Assembly: GCF_012034935.1 (NCBI RefSeq)
Contig: NZ_JAATEN010000006.1
Coordinates: 124,001 to 188,000 of the forward strand
Length of the DNA: 64,000 nucleotides
Reading direction: 5' to 3'
Origin: Streptomyces zingiberis
GTDB taxonomy: Bacteria > Actinomycetota > Actinomycetes > Streptomycetales > Streptomycetaceae
This document shows, one piece after another, positions 47,201-56,860 of the stretch. A program made the translations under genes and the position numbers. How positions within the stretch are numbered: position 1 is the stretch's first letter; every line of letters starts with the position of its first letter. The notes under the pieces were generated by a model. It was given only the letters and a program-made list of their open reading frames with translations, searched no databases and was not told where the DNA came from.

Positions 47201-48113
47201 CGCGGACTACACCCCGCTGCTCTACCTCTCCGAGGACCAGGCCCGGTACAACGTCTACGACTCGCTGCTCAGCGAGTACGCGGCGATGGGCTTCGAGTAC
47301 GGCTACTCGCTGGCCCGCCCGGACGCCCTCGTGATGTGGGAGGCCCAGTTCGGTGACTTCGTCAACGGCGCGCAGACCGTCGTCGACGAGTTCATCACCT
47401 CCGCCGAGCAGAAGTGGAGCCAGACCTCCGGGGTCACCCTGCTGCTGCCGCACGGTTACGAGGGCCAGGGCCCGGACCACTCCTCGGCCCGGATCGAGCG
47501 CTTCCTCCAGCTCTGCGCGCAGAACAGCATGACGGTCGCCATGCCCACCCTGCCGTCGAACTACTTCCACCTGCTGCGCTGGCAGGTGCACAACCCGCAC
47601 CACAAGCCGCTGATCGTCTTCACCCCGAAGTCGATGCTCCGGCTCAAGGCGGCCACGTCGAAGACGGAGGAGTTCACCACCGGCGGCTTCCGCCCGCTGA
47701 TCGGTGACGACACCGTGGACCCGGCGACGGTCCGCAAGGTCGTCTTCTGCTCCGGCAAGGTCTACTACGACCTGCTCGCCGAGCGGGAGAAGCGCGGCGC
47801 GTCCGACACCGCCCTGGTGCGGCTGGAGCGGCTCTACCCGCTGCCCGCCAAGGAGCTCCAGGCGGAGATGGCCCGCTACACCGGTACGGAGAAGTACATC
47901 TGGGCCCAGGAGGAACCGGCGAACCAGGGCGCGTGGCCGTTCATCGCGCTCAACCTCATCGACCACCTGGACCTCTCGGTCGGCGCGGGTCTCCCGCCCG
48001 CCGAGCGGCTGCGGCGGATCTCCCGGCCGCACTCCTCCTCGCCGGCGGTGGGCTCGGCCAAGCGCCACCAGCAGGAGCAGCAGCAGCTCGTCAACGAGGT
48101 GTTCGACGCCTGA
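44265..48113 (+). CDS. kgd: Multifunctional 2-oxoglutarate decarboxylase/dehydrogenase E1 (Kgd, fused E2-like domain)
   Basis: 1282 residues from a GTG. Order: N-terminal [19 protein letters not shown] helix, an Ala/Lys/Glu-rich flexible linker (about 65-160, with [10 protein letters not shown]), an E2-like succinyltransferase domain with [13 protein letters not shown], and the ThDP-dependent E1 with [35 protein letters not shown], and the transketolase-like [13 protein letters not shown]. This layout is the actinobacterial SucA/Kgd. It feeds the TCA cycle. A perfect 18-bp-stem terminator follows. Confidence 0.97.
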   Translation: MSPQSPNTSSVSTDQDGRGTTPAAAFGPNEWLVDEIYQQYLQDPNSVDRAWWDFFADYKPGGEAGAAAAGNGKPAAADRAPAQPKPARAEAAEAPAPRKSAQAEARPAPEQSAKTQPAPEQKPAAENAEKAAKPAKAEKAEKAEKKAPAKKAPAAPSESTEGPEYVTLRGPSAAVAKNMNASLELPTATSVRAVPVKLLFDNRIVINNHLKRARGGKVSFTHLIGYAMVQALKAMPSMNWSYTEKDGKPTLVKPDHVNLGLAIDLVKPNGDRQLVVAGIKKAETLTFFEFWQAYEDIVRRARSNKLTMEDFTGVTASLTNPGGIGTVHSVPRLMPGQGLILGVGAMEYPAEFQGTSQDTLNRLGISKVMTLTSTYDHRVIQGAASGEFLRILHQLLLGENDFYDEVFKALRIPYEPVRWLRDIDVSHDDDVTKAARVFDLIHAYRVRGHVMADTDPLEYQQRKHPDLDIIEHGLTLWDLEREFAVGGFAGKTMMKLRDILGVLRDSYCRTTGIEFMHIQDPKERKWIQDRVERPQAHPEREEQLRILRRLNAAEAFETFLQTKYVGQKRFSLEGGESVIPLLDAVLDSAAESRLDEVVVGMAHRGRLNVLANIVGKSYAQIFREFEGNLDPKSMHGSGDVKYHLGAEGTFTGLDGEQIKVSLAANPSHLEAVDPIVEGIARAKQDIIGKGGTDFTVLPVQLHGDAAFAGQGVVAETLNMSQLRGYRCGGTIHVVINNQVGFTAAPESARSSMYATDVARMIEAPIFHVNGDDPEAVVRVARLAFEFRQAFNKDVVIDLLCYRRRGHNESDNPGFTQPLMYDLIDKKRSVRKLYTESLIGRGDITVEEAEQALQDYQGQLEKVFTAVRDATSSPMAPEVPEPQAEFPVKVDTAISAEVVKRIAESQVTIPDRITVHPRLMPQLQRRAAQVEDGTIDWGMGETLAIGSLLMEGTPVRLAGQDSRRGTFGQRHAVLVDRETGADYTPLLYLSEDQARYNVYDSLLSEYAAMGFEYGYSLARPDALVMWEAQFGDFVNGAQTVVDEFITSAEQKWSQTSGVTLLLPHGYEGQGPDHSSARIERFLQLCAQNSMTVAMPTLPSNYFHLLRWQVHNPHHKPLIVFTPKSMLRLKAATSKTEEFTTGGFRPLIGDDTVDPATVRKVVFCSGKVYYDLLAEREKRGASDTALVRLERLYPLPAKELQAEMARYTGTEKYIWAQEEPANQGAWPFIALNLIDHLDLSVGAGLPPAERLRRISRPHSSSPAVGSAKRHQQEQQQLVNEVFDA

Positions 48114-48167
48114 CGCCGGACGGGACGGCGGCTCCACGGGCCGCCGCTCCCCCGCCGTCCGACGGAC

Positions 48168-48212
48168 GGGACGTGCCCTCTCCCCGCGTGGGGAGAGGGC
48201 ACGTCCCGTTTT
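48168..48212 (+). terminator. Terminator after kgd
   Basis: A perfect 18-bp stem (GGGACGTGCCCTCTCCCC with its complement) and GCGT loop, followed by GTTTT. It is the strongest hairpin in the window and lies 54 nt after the kgd stop. Confidence 0.88.
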
Positions 48213-48215
48213 CCC

Positions 48216-48270
48216 GCGCCTCTCCCGGGCCTCTCCGGCGCCTCTCCCGCGCCTCTCCGGCGCCTCTGCC
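48216..48270. repeat. Five 11-nt tandem repeats
   Basis: Units of GCGCCTCTCCC/G type at 48216, 48227, 48238, 48249 and 48260, immediately after the terminator. Origin unknown. Confidence 0.85.
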
Positions 48271-48597
48271 GCGCTGCCCTGGGCGCGCCGCCGCTGCGGG
48301 CGGTCCGGTCAGCGGTTCCGCTGCCCCGCCGGGTGCCGAAAGCCGGGCGGGGGACGTCCGGACGCCGGGGGTGGTGCCGCGCAGGCGCCAGGCCGTGACG
48401 GTGGCGGGCCGTGAGGGCGCCGGGCCGTGACGGTGGCGGGCCGGGGGCCGCTCCCGGAGACGGTCCCGGGGCCGGACCGCCGGGCCCCGAGCGGTGCGCG
48501 CGCAGGGGTGGGCGGAAGGGCCGGGAGGCCCGGCGAAGCGCCCGGTGCAGCGGCATATCCTGGCCGGACCATCCCATCGTCCCTGGCGGAGCGCACG

Positions 48598-48777
48598 TTG
48601 TATTTCACCGACCGCGGTATCGAGGAGCTGGAGGAGCGGCGCGGCGAGGAGGAGGTCTCGCTGGCCTGGCTCGCCGAGCGGCTCCGTGAGTTCGTCGACC
48701 TCAACCCGGACTTCGAGGTCCCCGTGGAGCGTCTGGCCACCTGGCTGGCCCGGCTCGACGACGAGGAGGAGGACTAG
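48598..48777 (+). CDS. DUF6104 family small protein
   Basis: 59 residues from a TTG start with GGCGGAG upstream. YFTDRGIEELEERRGEEEVS, then LAWLAERLREFVDLNPDFEV and a Glu/Asp-rich end. I recall this family as a small protein adjacent to kgd in Streptomyces. No ATG or GTG fits in frame near this position. Function unknown. Confidence 0.8.
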   Translation: MYFTDRGIEELEERRGEEEVSLAWLAERLREFVDLNPDFEVPVERLATWLARLDDEEED

Positions 48778-49211
48778 GGTCCGCGGGCGGCGGGGCCGTA
48801 CCCGGGGCGGTCGGGCGGGGCGTGCATTCGTCCGAGCCCCCTGCCCCTCGGCGGCCGCCGACCGCCGGCGTCCCCCGTTCTCGGCCGGGAGGCTCCCCCC
48901 GCGGGCCGGCCCCTTCCCTCGCCGACCGCCGCCCGGCCCCGCTCACCCCGGCAGCCCGGCACCGCCCGCCCCCTCTCCGGCCCCGACCGGCCGGAGGGGG
49001 CTGCCCGGCCCCCGGCGCGGGGTGTCGGCCCCGCCCGGTCCCGGCCGGGGCCCGCTCGCGCCTCCCGTCAACCGGCGGCTGCCGTGGGCGTGTTCGGCGC
49101 CGGGCCCCGCTCCGGGGCGCTCCGCGACCCTTGACTTCCCCGATCCGCGATATATCGTCTTTCGCAGACGCGATATTGCGTGTCGCCGTCCACCCGGAGG
49201 AAGGTCAGGCC
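48778..49211. other. Intergenic region upstream of the DUF4097-PadR pair
   Basis: 434 bp. It holds the CGCGATAT-type operator repeats at 49146-49180; the rest shows nothing supported. Confidence 0.5.
49146..49180 (+). promoter_or_regulatory. PadR-type operator candidate (two CGCGATAT repeats)
   Basis: CGCGATATATCG (49146-49157) and CGCGATATTGCG (49169-49180), 23 bp apart start to start, lie 32 bp before the DUF4097 start. They are likely sites for the PadR regulator encoded two genes on. Confidence 0.6.
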
Positions 49212-50153
49212 ATGCCAGCCCGGTCCCAGTGGCCCGTCGCCGAGCCGCGCAAGTTCACCTTCGACGAGCCCGTCACCGGCGTCGACATCCGCGTCGTCGG
49301 CGGCAGCGTCAATGTCGTCGGCTCCGAGGGGCCGGTGCGGCTCCACATCGAGGAGGTCCACGGGCCGCCGCTCACCGTCGGCCTGACGGGCTCCACACTG
49401 AGCGTCGCCTACGACGACCTCCGTTGGCAGGGCTTCCTCAGCCGGCTCGACCGCGCGGCCGACCGCTCCGTCACCGTCTCGCTCACCGTCCCCCCGTCGG
49501 TCCGGCTCCGGATCGGCGCCGTCGCCGCGGCCACCGTCGTCTCCGGGGTCACCGGGGGCACGGAGCTGCGGGGCGTCTCCGGTGACTCCACCCTCGTCGG
49601 CCTCGCCGGACGGGTGCGCGCCGACACGGTCTCCGGGCGGGTGGAGGCCCAGGGGCTCGCCGGTGACCTGCGCTTCAACTCGGTCTCCGGCGACCTCACC
49701 GTGATCGAGGGCGCCGGCCGGTGGGTCCGCGCCGACACGGTCAGCGGCACCGTGGTGCTCGACCTCGCCACCGCGGGCCGGGACGCGGACGTGCGGCTGA
49801 AGTCGGTCTCCGGTGACCTGGCCCTCCGGCTGCCGGACCCGGCGGACGCCGCGGTGGACGCGTCCACGGCCGGCGGCGCCGTCTCCAGCGACTTCGGGAA
49901 CCTGGCGCTCTCCGGCCACTGGGGTGCCCGCAAGCTCCGCGGCCGGCTCGGCGCGGGCAACGGCCGGCTGCGGGCCGCCTCGGTCTCCGGGGCCGTCGCC
50001 CTGCTCCGCCGTCCCGACCCGGCGGAGGACGGCACCGCGCCGGAGCACCCGCCCGGCCCGGACACCGCGGACCTCCCGGGCCCCGCGGGCTCCCCGGACC
50101 CGGCGGACCCGGCGGACTCCCCGGACCCGACGGACTCCAAGAAGGTGCTCTGA
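49212..50153 (+). CDS. DUF4097 family beta-strand repeat protein
   Basis: 313 residues. Repeated VSGDLT-like strand motifs (VSGDSTLVGL, VRADTVSGRVEAQG, VSGDLTVIEG, VSGDLALRLP) form a right-handed beta-helix as in DUF4097/DUF4098 proteins. The C-terminal 40 residues are a Pro/Asp-rich tail. No signal peptide, so probably intracellular or bound to a partner. GGAGGAAGG precedes ATG. The PadR gene starts 2 nt after its stop. Confidence 0.88.
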   Translation: MPARSQWPVAEPRKFTFDEPVTGVDIRVVGGSVNVVGSEGPVRLHIEEVHGPPLTVGLTGSTLSVAYDDLRWQGFLSRLDRAADRSVTVSLTVPPSVRLRIGAVAAATVVSGVTGGTELRGVSGDSTLVGLAGRVRADTVSGRVEAQGLAGDLRFNSVSGDLTVIEGAGRWVRADTVSGTVVLDLATAGRDADVRLKSVSGDLALRLPDPADAAVDASTAGGAVSSDFGNLALSGHWGARKLRGRLGAGNGRLRAASVSGAVALLRRPDPAEDGTAPEHPPGPDTADLPGPAGSPDPADPADSPDPTDSKKVL

Positions 50154-50154
50154 C

Positions 50155-51408
50155 ATGCCCCCCGTCTTCGCCCACGGCCGGCTCCGGCTCTACCTGCTCA
50201 AGCTGCTGGACGAGGCGCCCCGCCACGGCTACGAGGTGATCCGGCTCCTGGAGGAGCGGTTCCAGGGCCTGTACGCGCCCTCGGCCGGCACCGTCTACCC
50301 GCGCCTGGCCAAGCTGGAGAGCGAGGGCCTGGTCCGGCACACCACCGAGGGCGGCCGCAAGGTGTACTCCCTCACCGACGCCGGCCGGGACGAACTGGCG
50401 GGCCGCCGGGACGAACTGGCCGACCTGGAACGGGAGATCCACGACTCCGTCTCGGTGCTGGCCGCCGAGATCCGCGAGGACGTGCGCAGCTCGGCCGGCG
50501 AACTCCGCCGGGAGATGCGTGCCGCCGCCGAACGGGCCCGCACCTCCGGCACCGGCGCCGGTGCCGGTGCCGGTGCCGGTGGAAGCGGCTCCCCCGGGGG
50601 CGGCGAGGAGGCCTGGCACACGGCCAGGGAGGAACTGCGCCGCGCCAAGGAGCAGTGGCGGGAGCAGACCCGCCGGGCCCGGGAGGAGAGCCGCCGGGCG
50701 CAGCAGGACGCCCAGCACGCCCGCCGGCAGGCCCGGGAGGCGCAGCACGAGGCCCGCGAGGAGGTGCAGCGGATCGCCCGCCGGCTCCAGGAGCGGACGC
50801 AGGAGCACGTCCGGGCCGGGGACTGGCAGAGCGCGGTCCGGGAAGGGCTGGCGGAGATCACCCGCGAGGTCGACCGCTTCACCCGGAGAACGGACTTCCC
50901 CGCCGGCTCCCCCTGGCCGGGGAACGGGACGGACGGGGGCCCGGCGGACGGGACCGGGGCCCACGGGGAGACGACGGAGGGGACCGGACCGGACGGGACG
51001 GGACCGGACGGGACGGGACCGGACGGGGTCACACCGGGCGGGCCGGGAGCGGACACCGCCGCCGGAGCCGGACCGGCCCGCGCCCCCGGGGCGGCCGGCC
51101 CGCAGAAGACGGCGGGCGGAGCGGAAGCCGCCGGTGGCGCGGGGACCGTGCCACCGGGCGCCGGGACGGCGGCCCCGGCACCGGCCCCCACCGCCGCCGC
51201 GCCGGCGCCGGAGCCCGCGTGGGCCCGGGAGGCTCCCGAGCCCTCCGGCCACCCGGCGCGGGACCTGGAGCGGCTGCTGGACCGCTTCCGGGACGACATC
51301 CGTGACGCCGCCCGGGACCACGGCGTGACCGAGGAACAACTGCGCGAGGCGCGCCGGCACCTCTCCGAGGCCGCCGCGCACATCGGGGTCGTCCTGCGGC
51401 GGCCCTGA
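50155..51408 (+). CDS. PadR family regulator with long C-terminal extension
   Basis: 417 residues. N-terminal winged helix: LYLLKLLDEAPRHGYEVIRL, then SAGTVYPRLAKLESEGLVRH and GGRKVYSLTDAGR. A Glu/Arg-rich coiled-coil (about 150-235) and a Gly/Pro/Thr-rich low-complexity region, including three GPDGT units, follow, then a short helical end. PadR proteins are usually 100-200 residues, so the extension is unusual. It probably regulates the DUF4097 operon through the CGCGATAT sites. Confidence 0.92.
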   Translation: MPPVFAHGRLRLYLLKLLDEAPRHGYEVIRLLEERFQGLYAPSAGTVYPRLAKLESEGLVRHTTEGGRKVYSLTDAGRDELAGRRDELADLEREIHDSVSVLAAEIREDVRSSAGELRREMRAAAERARTSGTGAGAGAGAGGSGSPGGGEEAWHTAREELRRAKEQWREQTRRAREESRRAQQDAQHARRQAREAQHEAREEVQRIARRLQERTQEHVRAGDWQSAVREGLAEITREVDRFTRRTDFPAGSPWPGNGTDGGPADGTGAHGETTEGTGPDGTGPDGTGPDGVTPGGPGADTAAGAGPARAPGAAGPQKTAGGAEAAGGAGTVPPGAGTAAPAPAPTAAAPAPEPAWAREAPEPSGHPARDLERLLDRFRDDIRDAARDHGVTEEQLREARRHLSEAAAHIGVVLRRP

Positions 51409-51415
51409 GCAGCGG

Positions 51416-51444
51416 GCGGGCCGGGGACACCGGCCCCGGCCCGC
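51416..51444 (+). terminator. Terminator after PadR gene
   Basis: GCGGGCCGGGG pairs with CCCCGGCCCGC (11 bp) across a 7-nt loop, 8 nt after the stop. Confidence 0.75.
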
Positions 51445-51568
51445 GTTGCCCCGGCGAACCGGCACGCAGGCCCGTCACCGGTGCTCTCCGGGGACGGGCC
51501 GCGTGGGCGACGGGGAGGGGCGGGCGGCACGCAGCAGCAACCGACGGGCGGGCTGTCCGTCCGGCGGG

Positions 51569-51613
51569 CAGGCGCCGTACGGAGGGGCACCGTACGGACA
51601 GGCGCCGTACGGA
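51569..51613. repeat. Three 15-nt repeats (CAGGCGCCGTACGGA type)
   Basis: Three adjacent 15-nt units at 51569-51583, 51584-51598 and 51599-51613. One frame would encode APYGG/APYGQ units, but the frame does not belong to a supported gene. They may be a remnant of a disordered Pro-Tyr-Gly coding tract. Confidence 0.75.
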
Positions 51614-51643
51614 CGGGCGGCGGCCCGCGGGGAGGCGCCCGGC

Positions 51644-52606
51644 TCAGACCGTCAGCACGACCTTGCCGAAGAGGTCGCCGCCGGCCATCTTCTCGAAGCC
51701 TTCCCGCGCCCGGTCCAGCGGCAGCACCGAGTCGATCACCGGCCGGACCCCGGTCGCGGCGCAGAAGTTGAGCAGGGCCTGTAGCTCGTCCTTGCTGCCC
51801 ATGGTGGAGCCGACGACCCTGAGCTCCAGGAAGAAGATCCTGTTCAGCTCGGCGACCTCGGGGTTCGGCCCGCTGGTGGCACCCGAGATGACCAGGGTTC
51901 CGCCCGGCTTCAGCGACTTCACCGAGTGCGACCAGGTGGCCGCGCCGACCGTCTCCAGTACGGCGTCCACCCGCTGCGGCAGCCGCGCGCCCGGCTCGAA
52001 CGCCTCGACGGCTCCCAGTTCCACGGCCCGGCGCCGCTTGGCCTCGTCCCGGCTGGTGGCGTAGACCCGCAGGCCCGCGGCGCGGCCGAGGACGATCGCC
52101 GCGGTGGCGACCCCGCCGCCCGCGCCCTGTACGAGCACCGCGTCCCCGGGCCGTACCCCGGCGTTCGTGAAGAGCATCCGGTAGGCCGTCAGCCACGCCG
52201 TCGGCAGGCAGGCCGCTTCCTCGAAGCTCAGCTCCGCGGGTTTCGGCAGCACGTTCCAGGCCGGGACGGTGACCTGCTCGGCGAAGGTGCCCTGGTAGCG
52301 CTCGGTCAGGATGGACCGCGGCTCCTTCGGGCCGACACCGTGGCCGCTCTGGCCGATGACGGAGTGGAGCACCACCTCATTGCCGTCCTCGTCGGTCCCG
52401 GCCGCGTCACACCCCAGGATCATGGGGAGCGACTCCTCGCCGAGCCCGACGCCCCGGAGGGACCACAGGTCGTGGTGGTTCAGCGAGGCGGCCTTCACGG
52501 TGACGGTCGTCCAGCCGGGCCGGTTCTCCGGAGCCGGGCGGTCGCCCACCTCCAGTCCGTTCAGCGGCTGGTCACGGTCGATGCGAGCTGCGTAGGCGGC
52601 GAACAT
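51644..52606 (-). CDS. Zinc-binding/quinone-oxidoreductase-like alcohol dehydrogenase (MDR family)
   Basis: 320 residues. MDR fold: VKAASLNHHDLWSLRGVGLG, AGTDEDGNEVVLH, LPTAWLTAYRMLFTNAGV, NADPH site VLVQGAGGGVATAAIVLGRA, and VLETVGAATWSHSVKSLKPG. The zinc-binding Cys cluster is missing, so it is more like a quinone oxidoreductase than a zinc ADH. Substrate unknown. ATG at 52606. Confidence 0.92.
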   Translation of the reverse strand: MFAAYAARIDRDQPLNGLEVGDRPAPENRPGWTTVTVKAASLNHHDLWSLRGVGLGEESLPMILGCDAAGTDEDGNEVVLHSVIGQSGHGVGPKEPRSILTERYQGTFAEQVTVPAWNVLPKPAELSFEEAACLPTAWLTAYRMLFTNAGVRPGDAVLVQGAGGGVATAAIVLGRAAGLRVYATSRDEAKRRRAVELGAVEAFEPGARLPQRVDAVLETVGAATWSHSVKSLKPGGTLVISGATSGPNPEVAELNRIFFLELRVVGSTMGSKDELQALLNFCAATGVRPVIDSVLPLDRAREGFEKMAGGDLFGKVVLTV

Positions 52607-53093
52607 GATCCGAACCCTAGAGCGGAAGGACGCGCGCACGGAACCACACCGCCGTGTGACACGCGCCGCGCCCCCGCCGTGCGCCCCGGTGGCCGTACGG
52701 GAGTTGACCGGCGCGACGCGGCCGTGACGGGGCCGACGGGCGGCACTGCCCCGCGCCCCCAGGGGGCGGGGCCGGATGTGTACCGGACGGCCACCACGGG
52801 GGCCACCCGCCGCGGCCGGTCCCCACAGCGCCTCAGGGGGCCGGCGGACTCGCCGCGCCACCCCACCGGGCGACGCGGGCCCGGCACAGCGAAGCGGCCC
52901 GGCACGCCGGGGCCCACAGGGCCTCCGGGCGCCGGGCCGCCGCACCACCCGACCGCTCCGGCCCCCGGTCAGCGCGGCGGTCACCGCGGCGGTCACCGTC
53001 GCGGCCGGTGACCGCCGAGGCTCACCACTGGGGCAGCCACCGCGGACGGCGGGCCGCGGACGGCGGGCCGCGGACGGCGGCCGCCGCGCGCCG
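52607..53093. other. Intergenic region, nothing recognised
   Basis: 487 bp between the MDR start and the malic enzyme end; GC-rich, with a run of CGGACGGCGGGCCG-like copies near 53043-53085. No gene is supported. Confidence 0.5.
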
Positions 53094-54347
53094 TCAGCGC
53101 CGGGCGACGCCCTCCGCCCGGGCCGCCGCGGCCACCGCCGAGGCCACGGCGGGGGCCACCCGCTCGTCGAACGGCGACGGGATCACGCAGTCCGGGCTCA
53201 GCTCGTCCGCGACGACCGCGGCCAGCGCCTCGGCCGCCGCGAGCTTCATGCCCTCGGTGATCCGGGAGGCCCGCACCTGGAGCGCGCCGGAGAAGATCCC
53301 GGGGAACGCCAGCACGTTGTTGATCTGGTTCGGGTAGTCGGAGCGCCCGGTGGCGACGACGGCGGCGTACCGGTGGGCGACGTCCGGGTGGATCTCCGGG
53401 TCGGGGTTGGCCATGGCGAAGATCAGCGCGTCCGCGGCCATCCTCGCCACCGCCTCCTCCGGCACCGTCCCGCCGGAGACGCCGATGAAGACGTCGGCGC
53501 CCTCCAGCGCGGACTCCAGCGAGCCGGTGAGGCCCGCCTTGTTGGTGAAACCGGCCAGCTCGCGCTTGACGTCGGTGAGGTCCTCGCGGTCCGGGGAGAC
53601 CACGCCCTTGCGGTCGCAGACCGCGACGTCACCGATCCCGGCCTCGATGAGGATCCTGGCGATGGCCACCCCCGCGGCGCCCGCGCCGGACACCACCGCG
53701 CGCAGCTTCCCGAGCGCCCGGTCGGTGAGCTTGGCGGCGTTGCGCAGGGCGGCGAGGGTGACGACGGCGGTGCCGTGCTGGTCGTCGTGGAAGACGGGGA
53801 TGTCCAGCCGCTCCTGGAGCTTCCGCTCCACCTCGAAGCAGCGGGGCGCGGAGATGTCCTCCAGGTTGATCCCGCCGAAGGAGGGGGCGAGCCGGACGAC
53901 GGTCTCCACCAGCTCGTCCACCTCGCGGCAGTCCAGCGCGAGGGGCACCGCGTCCACCCCGCCGAACTGCTTGAAGAGGATCGCCTTGCCCTCCATCACC
54001 GGCAGCGAGGCCGCCGGGCCGATGTCCCCGAGGCCGAGCACCGCGCTGCCGTCCGTGACGACGGCGACGGCCTGTGAGACCCAGGTGTAGTCGTGGACCA
54101 GCTCCGGGCGTTCCGCGATCGCGCTGCACACCTTGGCGACGCCGGGCGTGTACGCGAGGGAGAGGTCCTCGCGGTTCCGCACCGGCACCGTCGCCGCGAC
54201 GGCCATCTTGCCGCCGCGGTGCAGCGCGAAGGCGGGATCGAAGGGCTCGTCGCCGCTCCGTTCCCCCGCACCGCCGCTGCCGCTGTCCGGGCGGCTGCCG
54301 CCGGCGCTGTCGCTGTCGCTGCGAGGATTCACAATCTCCGCTGCCAC
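53094..54347 (-). CDS. NAD(P)-dependent malic enzyme
   Basis: 417 residues from a GTG. Family motifs: LSLAYTPGVAKVCSAIAERP, VTDGSAVLGLGDIGPAASLP, VMEGKAILFKQFGGVDAVPL, VFHDDQHGTAVV, VVSGAGAAGVAIARILIEAG and IFAMANPDPEI. It converts malate to pyruvate. No C-terminal phosphotransacetylase domain, so it is the short type. The first 35 residues are Ser/Gly-rich. Confidence 0.95.
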   Translation of the reverse strand: MAAEIVNPRSDSDSAGGSRPDSGSGGAGERSGDEPFDPAFALHRGGKMAVAATVPVRNREDLSLAYTPGVAKVCSAIAERPELVHDYTWVSQAVAVVTDGSAVLGLGDIGPAASLPVMEGKAILFKQFGGVDAVPLALDCREVDELVETVVRLAPSFGGINLEDISAPRCFEVERKLQERLDIPVFHDDQHGTAVVTLAALRNAAKLTDRALGKLRAVVSGAGAAGVAIARILIEAGIGDVAVCDRKGVVSPDREDLTDVKRELAGFTNKAGLTGSLESALEGADVFIGVSGGTVPEEAVARMAADALIFAMANPDPEIHPDVAHRYAAVVATGRSDYPNQINNVLAFPGIFSGALQVRASRITEGMKLAAAEALAAVVADELSPDCVIPSPFDERVAPAVASAVAAAARAEGVARR

Positions 54348-54901
54348 TTCTTGACCCCTTAAGTCCGAGATTTCTGAGGGTTTCCGCGCCAGGTTGAGGC
54401 GCGGGCGGGCACCGCGTCCGCGGCTCCGGGCGGCGGTCGGCCGCTCCCGCGGCCGGAGCCGCGCACGGAGCCCCGCGGGAGAGAAGCCCGCGGGAGGAGA
54501 TACGGACGCCGGGCGCGCCGCACACGCGCCCTGAGCCCCGGGTGAGGGGTGTAAGGGTCTTTTCTACCGGACGAGCGGTTGCTCGTACGAATGACATGTC
54601 TCGCACACGCCCGGCACACGCCCGGGAGCGGGCGCGGGGGCAGGGGCCACCGGCGCGTTCGGGCACGAGGGCCGGAGAACCGTGATGCCGGTCTCGTTCC
54701 GGGGGCACGGGAAGGCGGCCGTTCGGCTCTGTCCGTTCCCTGCGCGAAGGGGATTGCCCGTTATCCGATTTTGACACGGTGACCGGCCGTCCCGGTCCGT
54801 CCGGATGGCAAGATGCCCTAATCAGCCATGGTCGCGGCACTCACAGAGGTGTGTCCGGTGTCCGGCCCGTTCCACGTCCCTGACGCGCAGGAGGAACCCC
54901 C
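54348..54901. other. Intergenic region between divergent malic enzyme and ABC transporter genes
   Basis: 554 bp. A CGAGC/GCTCG hairpin lies at 54573-54586 and a TTGACA box at 54773-54778 without a convincing -10 at standard spacing. No gene is supported. Confidence 0.5.
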
Positions 54902-55864
54902 ATGACCGCCAGCCCCACCCGCCGCTCGGTGGCGCGAACCTCCCGCACCGTGGCCGTCGGCGCGATCGCGGTCGCGAGCGCCCTGCTGCTGACCTCCTGC
55001 GGCGACCAGACGGACGGCGCGGGTGACGACGGCAAGAAGGCCGGGGGCTCGCAGGCCCCGCTCCACGACCAGCTGCCCAAGGAGATCCAGGACAAGGGCG
55101 TCATCAAGGTCGGCTCCGACATCGCCTACCCCCCGGTCGAGTTCAAGGAGGGCGGCAAGACCGTCGGCATCGACCCGGACCTCGCCGAGGCCATGGGCGA
55201 GAAGCTCGGGGTGACCCTCCAGTTCAACAACGGCACCTTCGACACCCTGCTCACCGGGCTCCGCTCCGGCCGCTACGACATCGCCATGTCCGCGATGACG
55301 GACACCAAGGAGCGCCAGGAGGGCATCGACCCCGAGAGCGGCAAGAAGGTCGGCGAGGGCGTCGACTTCGTCGACTACTTCACCGCCGGTGTCTCCATCT
55401 ACACCAAGAAGGGCAAGACCCAGGGCATCGAGACCTGGGACGACCTCTGCGGCAAGAAGATCGTCGTGCAGCGCGGCACCGTCTCGGAGGACCTCGCCAA
55501 GGACCAGTCCAAGAAGTGCGAGAAGGACGGCGAGGAGAAGATCGCCATGGAGTCCTTCGACCAGGACACCGAGGCGCAGACCCGGCTGAGGGCCGGGGGT
55601 GCCGCCGCCGGGTCCAGCGACTTCCCCGTCGCCGCCTACACCGTGAAGACCTCCGGTGGCGGCAAGGACTTCGAGCTCGTCGGCGAGCAGGTGGACGCCG
55701 CCCCGTACGGCATCGCGGTGGCCAAGAAGAACACCGAGCTGCGGGACGCGATCAAGGCGGCGCTGGAGGCGGTGAAGGAGGACGGCACCTACGACAAGAT
55801 CCTCAAGAAGTGGGGCGTCTCCGAGGGCGCGATCGACAAGATCGCGATCAACGGCGGCTCCTGA
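54902..55864 (+). CDS. ABC transporter substrate-binding lipoprotein, amino acid type
   Basis: 320 residues. Lipoprotein signal with lipobox LLTSC (Cys33), then a bacterial extracellular solute-binding (family 3) fold: GVIKVGSDIAYPPVEFKEGG, VGIDPDLAEAMGEKLG, LRSGRYDIAMSAMTDTKERQ, and TYDKILKKWGV. Family 3 proteins bind polar or charged amino acids. AGGAGG before ATG. Followed by permease and ATPase genes, forming a complete importer. Confidence 0.95.
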   Translation: MTASPTRRSVARTSRTVAVGAIAVASALLLTSCGDQTDGAGDDGKKAGGSQAPLHDQLPKEIQDKGVIKVGSDIAYPPVEFKEGGKTVGIDPDLAEAMGEKLGVTLQFNNGTFDTLLTGLRSGRYDIAMSAMTDTKERQEGIDPESGKKVGEGVDFVDYFTAGVSIYTKKGKTQGIETWDDLCGKKIVVQRGTVSEDLAKDQSKKCEKDGEEKIAMESFDQDTEAQTRLRAGGAAAGSSDFPVAAYTVKTSGGGKDFELVGEQVDAAPYGIAVAKKNTELRDAIKAALEAVKEDGTYDKILKKWGVSEGAIDKIAINGGS

Positions 55865-55918
55865 CCCCGACGGATCTCACCGTCCCCGCCCGGCGGGGAC
55901 GCCGGAAAGGCAACACCC

Positions 55919-56860
55919 GTGACTGTTCCCACCGAGAAGGCCGGACCGGAGGAAACCCCTCCGGGCAGCCGACCCGCACCTGAGGCGATCCGGGCGATAC
56001 CCGTCCGGCACTACGGCCGCTGGATATCCACGCTCGTGGTGCTCGCCCTGGTGTATCTGATCCTCAACGCGTTCGCGGGCGCGGACGTGAACTACGGCGC
56101 CATCCCGGACTTCCTCCTCTCCGCCAGCGTGCTGGAGGGGCTCGGCGCCACGGTGCTGATCTCGCTGCTGGCGATGGCCATCGGTCTCGTCCTCGGCGTG
56201 GTCCTGGCCGTGATGCGGCTGTCGAAGAACCCGGTCACCTCGTCGGTGGCGTGGACCTACGTCTGGCTCTTCCGCGGCACGCCGGTCTACGTCCAGCTCA
56301 TGATCTGGTTCAACCTGGCGCTGATCTTCCCGTACATCAATCTCGGGTTCTACCGGGACGAGATGAGCGACTTCATGACCCCGTTCATGGCCGCTCTGCT
56401 CGGGCTCGGACTCAACGAGGCCGCCTACATGTCCGAGATCGTCCGGGCCGGCATCCAGTCGGTGGACGAGGGACAAACCGAGGCGTCCCACGCCCTCGGG
56501 ATGACCCAGGGCAAGACCCTCCGCCGGGTGGTGCTGCCGCAGGCCATGCGGGTCATCGTACCGCCCACCGGCAACGAGTTCCTGAACATGCTGAAGACCT
56601 CGGCCCTGGCGGCGAGCGCCGCGCAGTACGAGGAACTGCTGCTCTCGGCACAGAACATCGGCCGGGTCTCCGGCGCCGTGGTCGAGATGCTCTTCCTCGC
56701 GGTGCTCTGGTACCTGATCCTGACCAGCTTCTTCAGCATCGGGCAGTTCTACCTGGAGCGGTACTACGCCCGGGGCTCGCTCCGCCAGCTGCCGCTCACG
56801 CCGTGGCAGAAGATCAAGGTCAATGTCGCGGGCTTCGGCAACCGGGGAGGCCTCGGATGA
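55919..56860 (+). CDS. ABC transporter permease, polar amino acid type
   Basis: 313 residues from GTG. About five membrane segments ([51 protein letters not shown] at the end) with the EAA loop [20 protein letters not shown] that contacts the ATPase. It lies 54 nt after the binding-protein gene and overlaps the ATPase gene by 4 nt (ATGA). Confidence 0.95.
   Translation: MTVPTEKAGPEETPPGSRPAPEAIRAIPVRHYGRWISTLVVLALVYLILNAFAGADVNYGAIPDFLLSASVLEGLGATVLISLLAMAIGLVLGVVLAVMRLSKNPVTSSVAWTYVWLFRGTPVYVQLMIWFNLALIFPYINLGFYRDEMSDFMTPFMAALLGLGLNEAAYMSEIVRAGIQSVDEGQTEASHALGMTQGKTLRRVVLPQAMRVIVPPTGNEFLNMLKTSALAASAAQYEELLLSAQNIGRVSGAVVEMLFLAVLWYLILTSFFSIGQFYLERYYARGSLRQLPLTPWQKIKVNVAGFGNRGGLG

Larger units (their letters stand above)
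48114..48597. other. Intergenic region after kgd
   Basis: 484 bp with the kgd terminator and the 11-nt tandem repeats; no gene is supported. The DUF6104 gene begins at its right end. Confidence 0.5.

Noticed and set aside
43944..48137. 1397-codon open frame on the minus strand over kgd
   Set aside because: It is the antisense of kgd, whose plus-strand frame carries full enzymatic domains. The antisense frame has no recognisable protein features; such long empty frames are expected in very GC-rich DNA.
54773..54840. TTGACA as ABC transporter promoter
   Set aside because: A -35-like TTGACA is present, but no -10 at 16-19 bp follows; CAAGAT is too far away.
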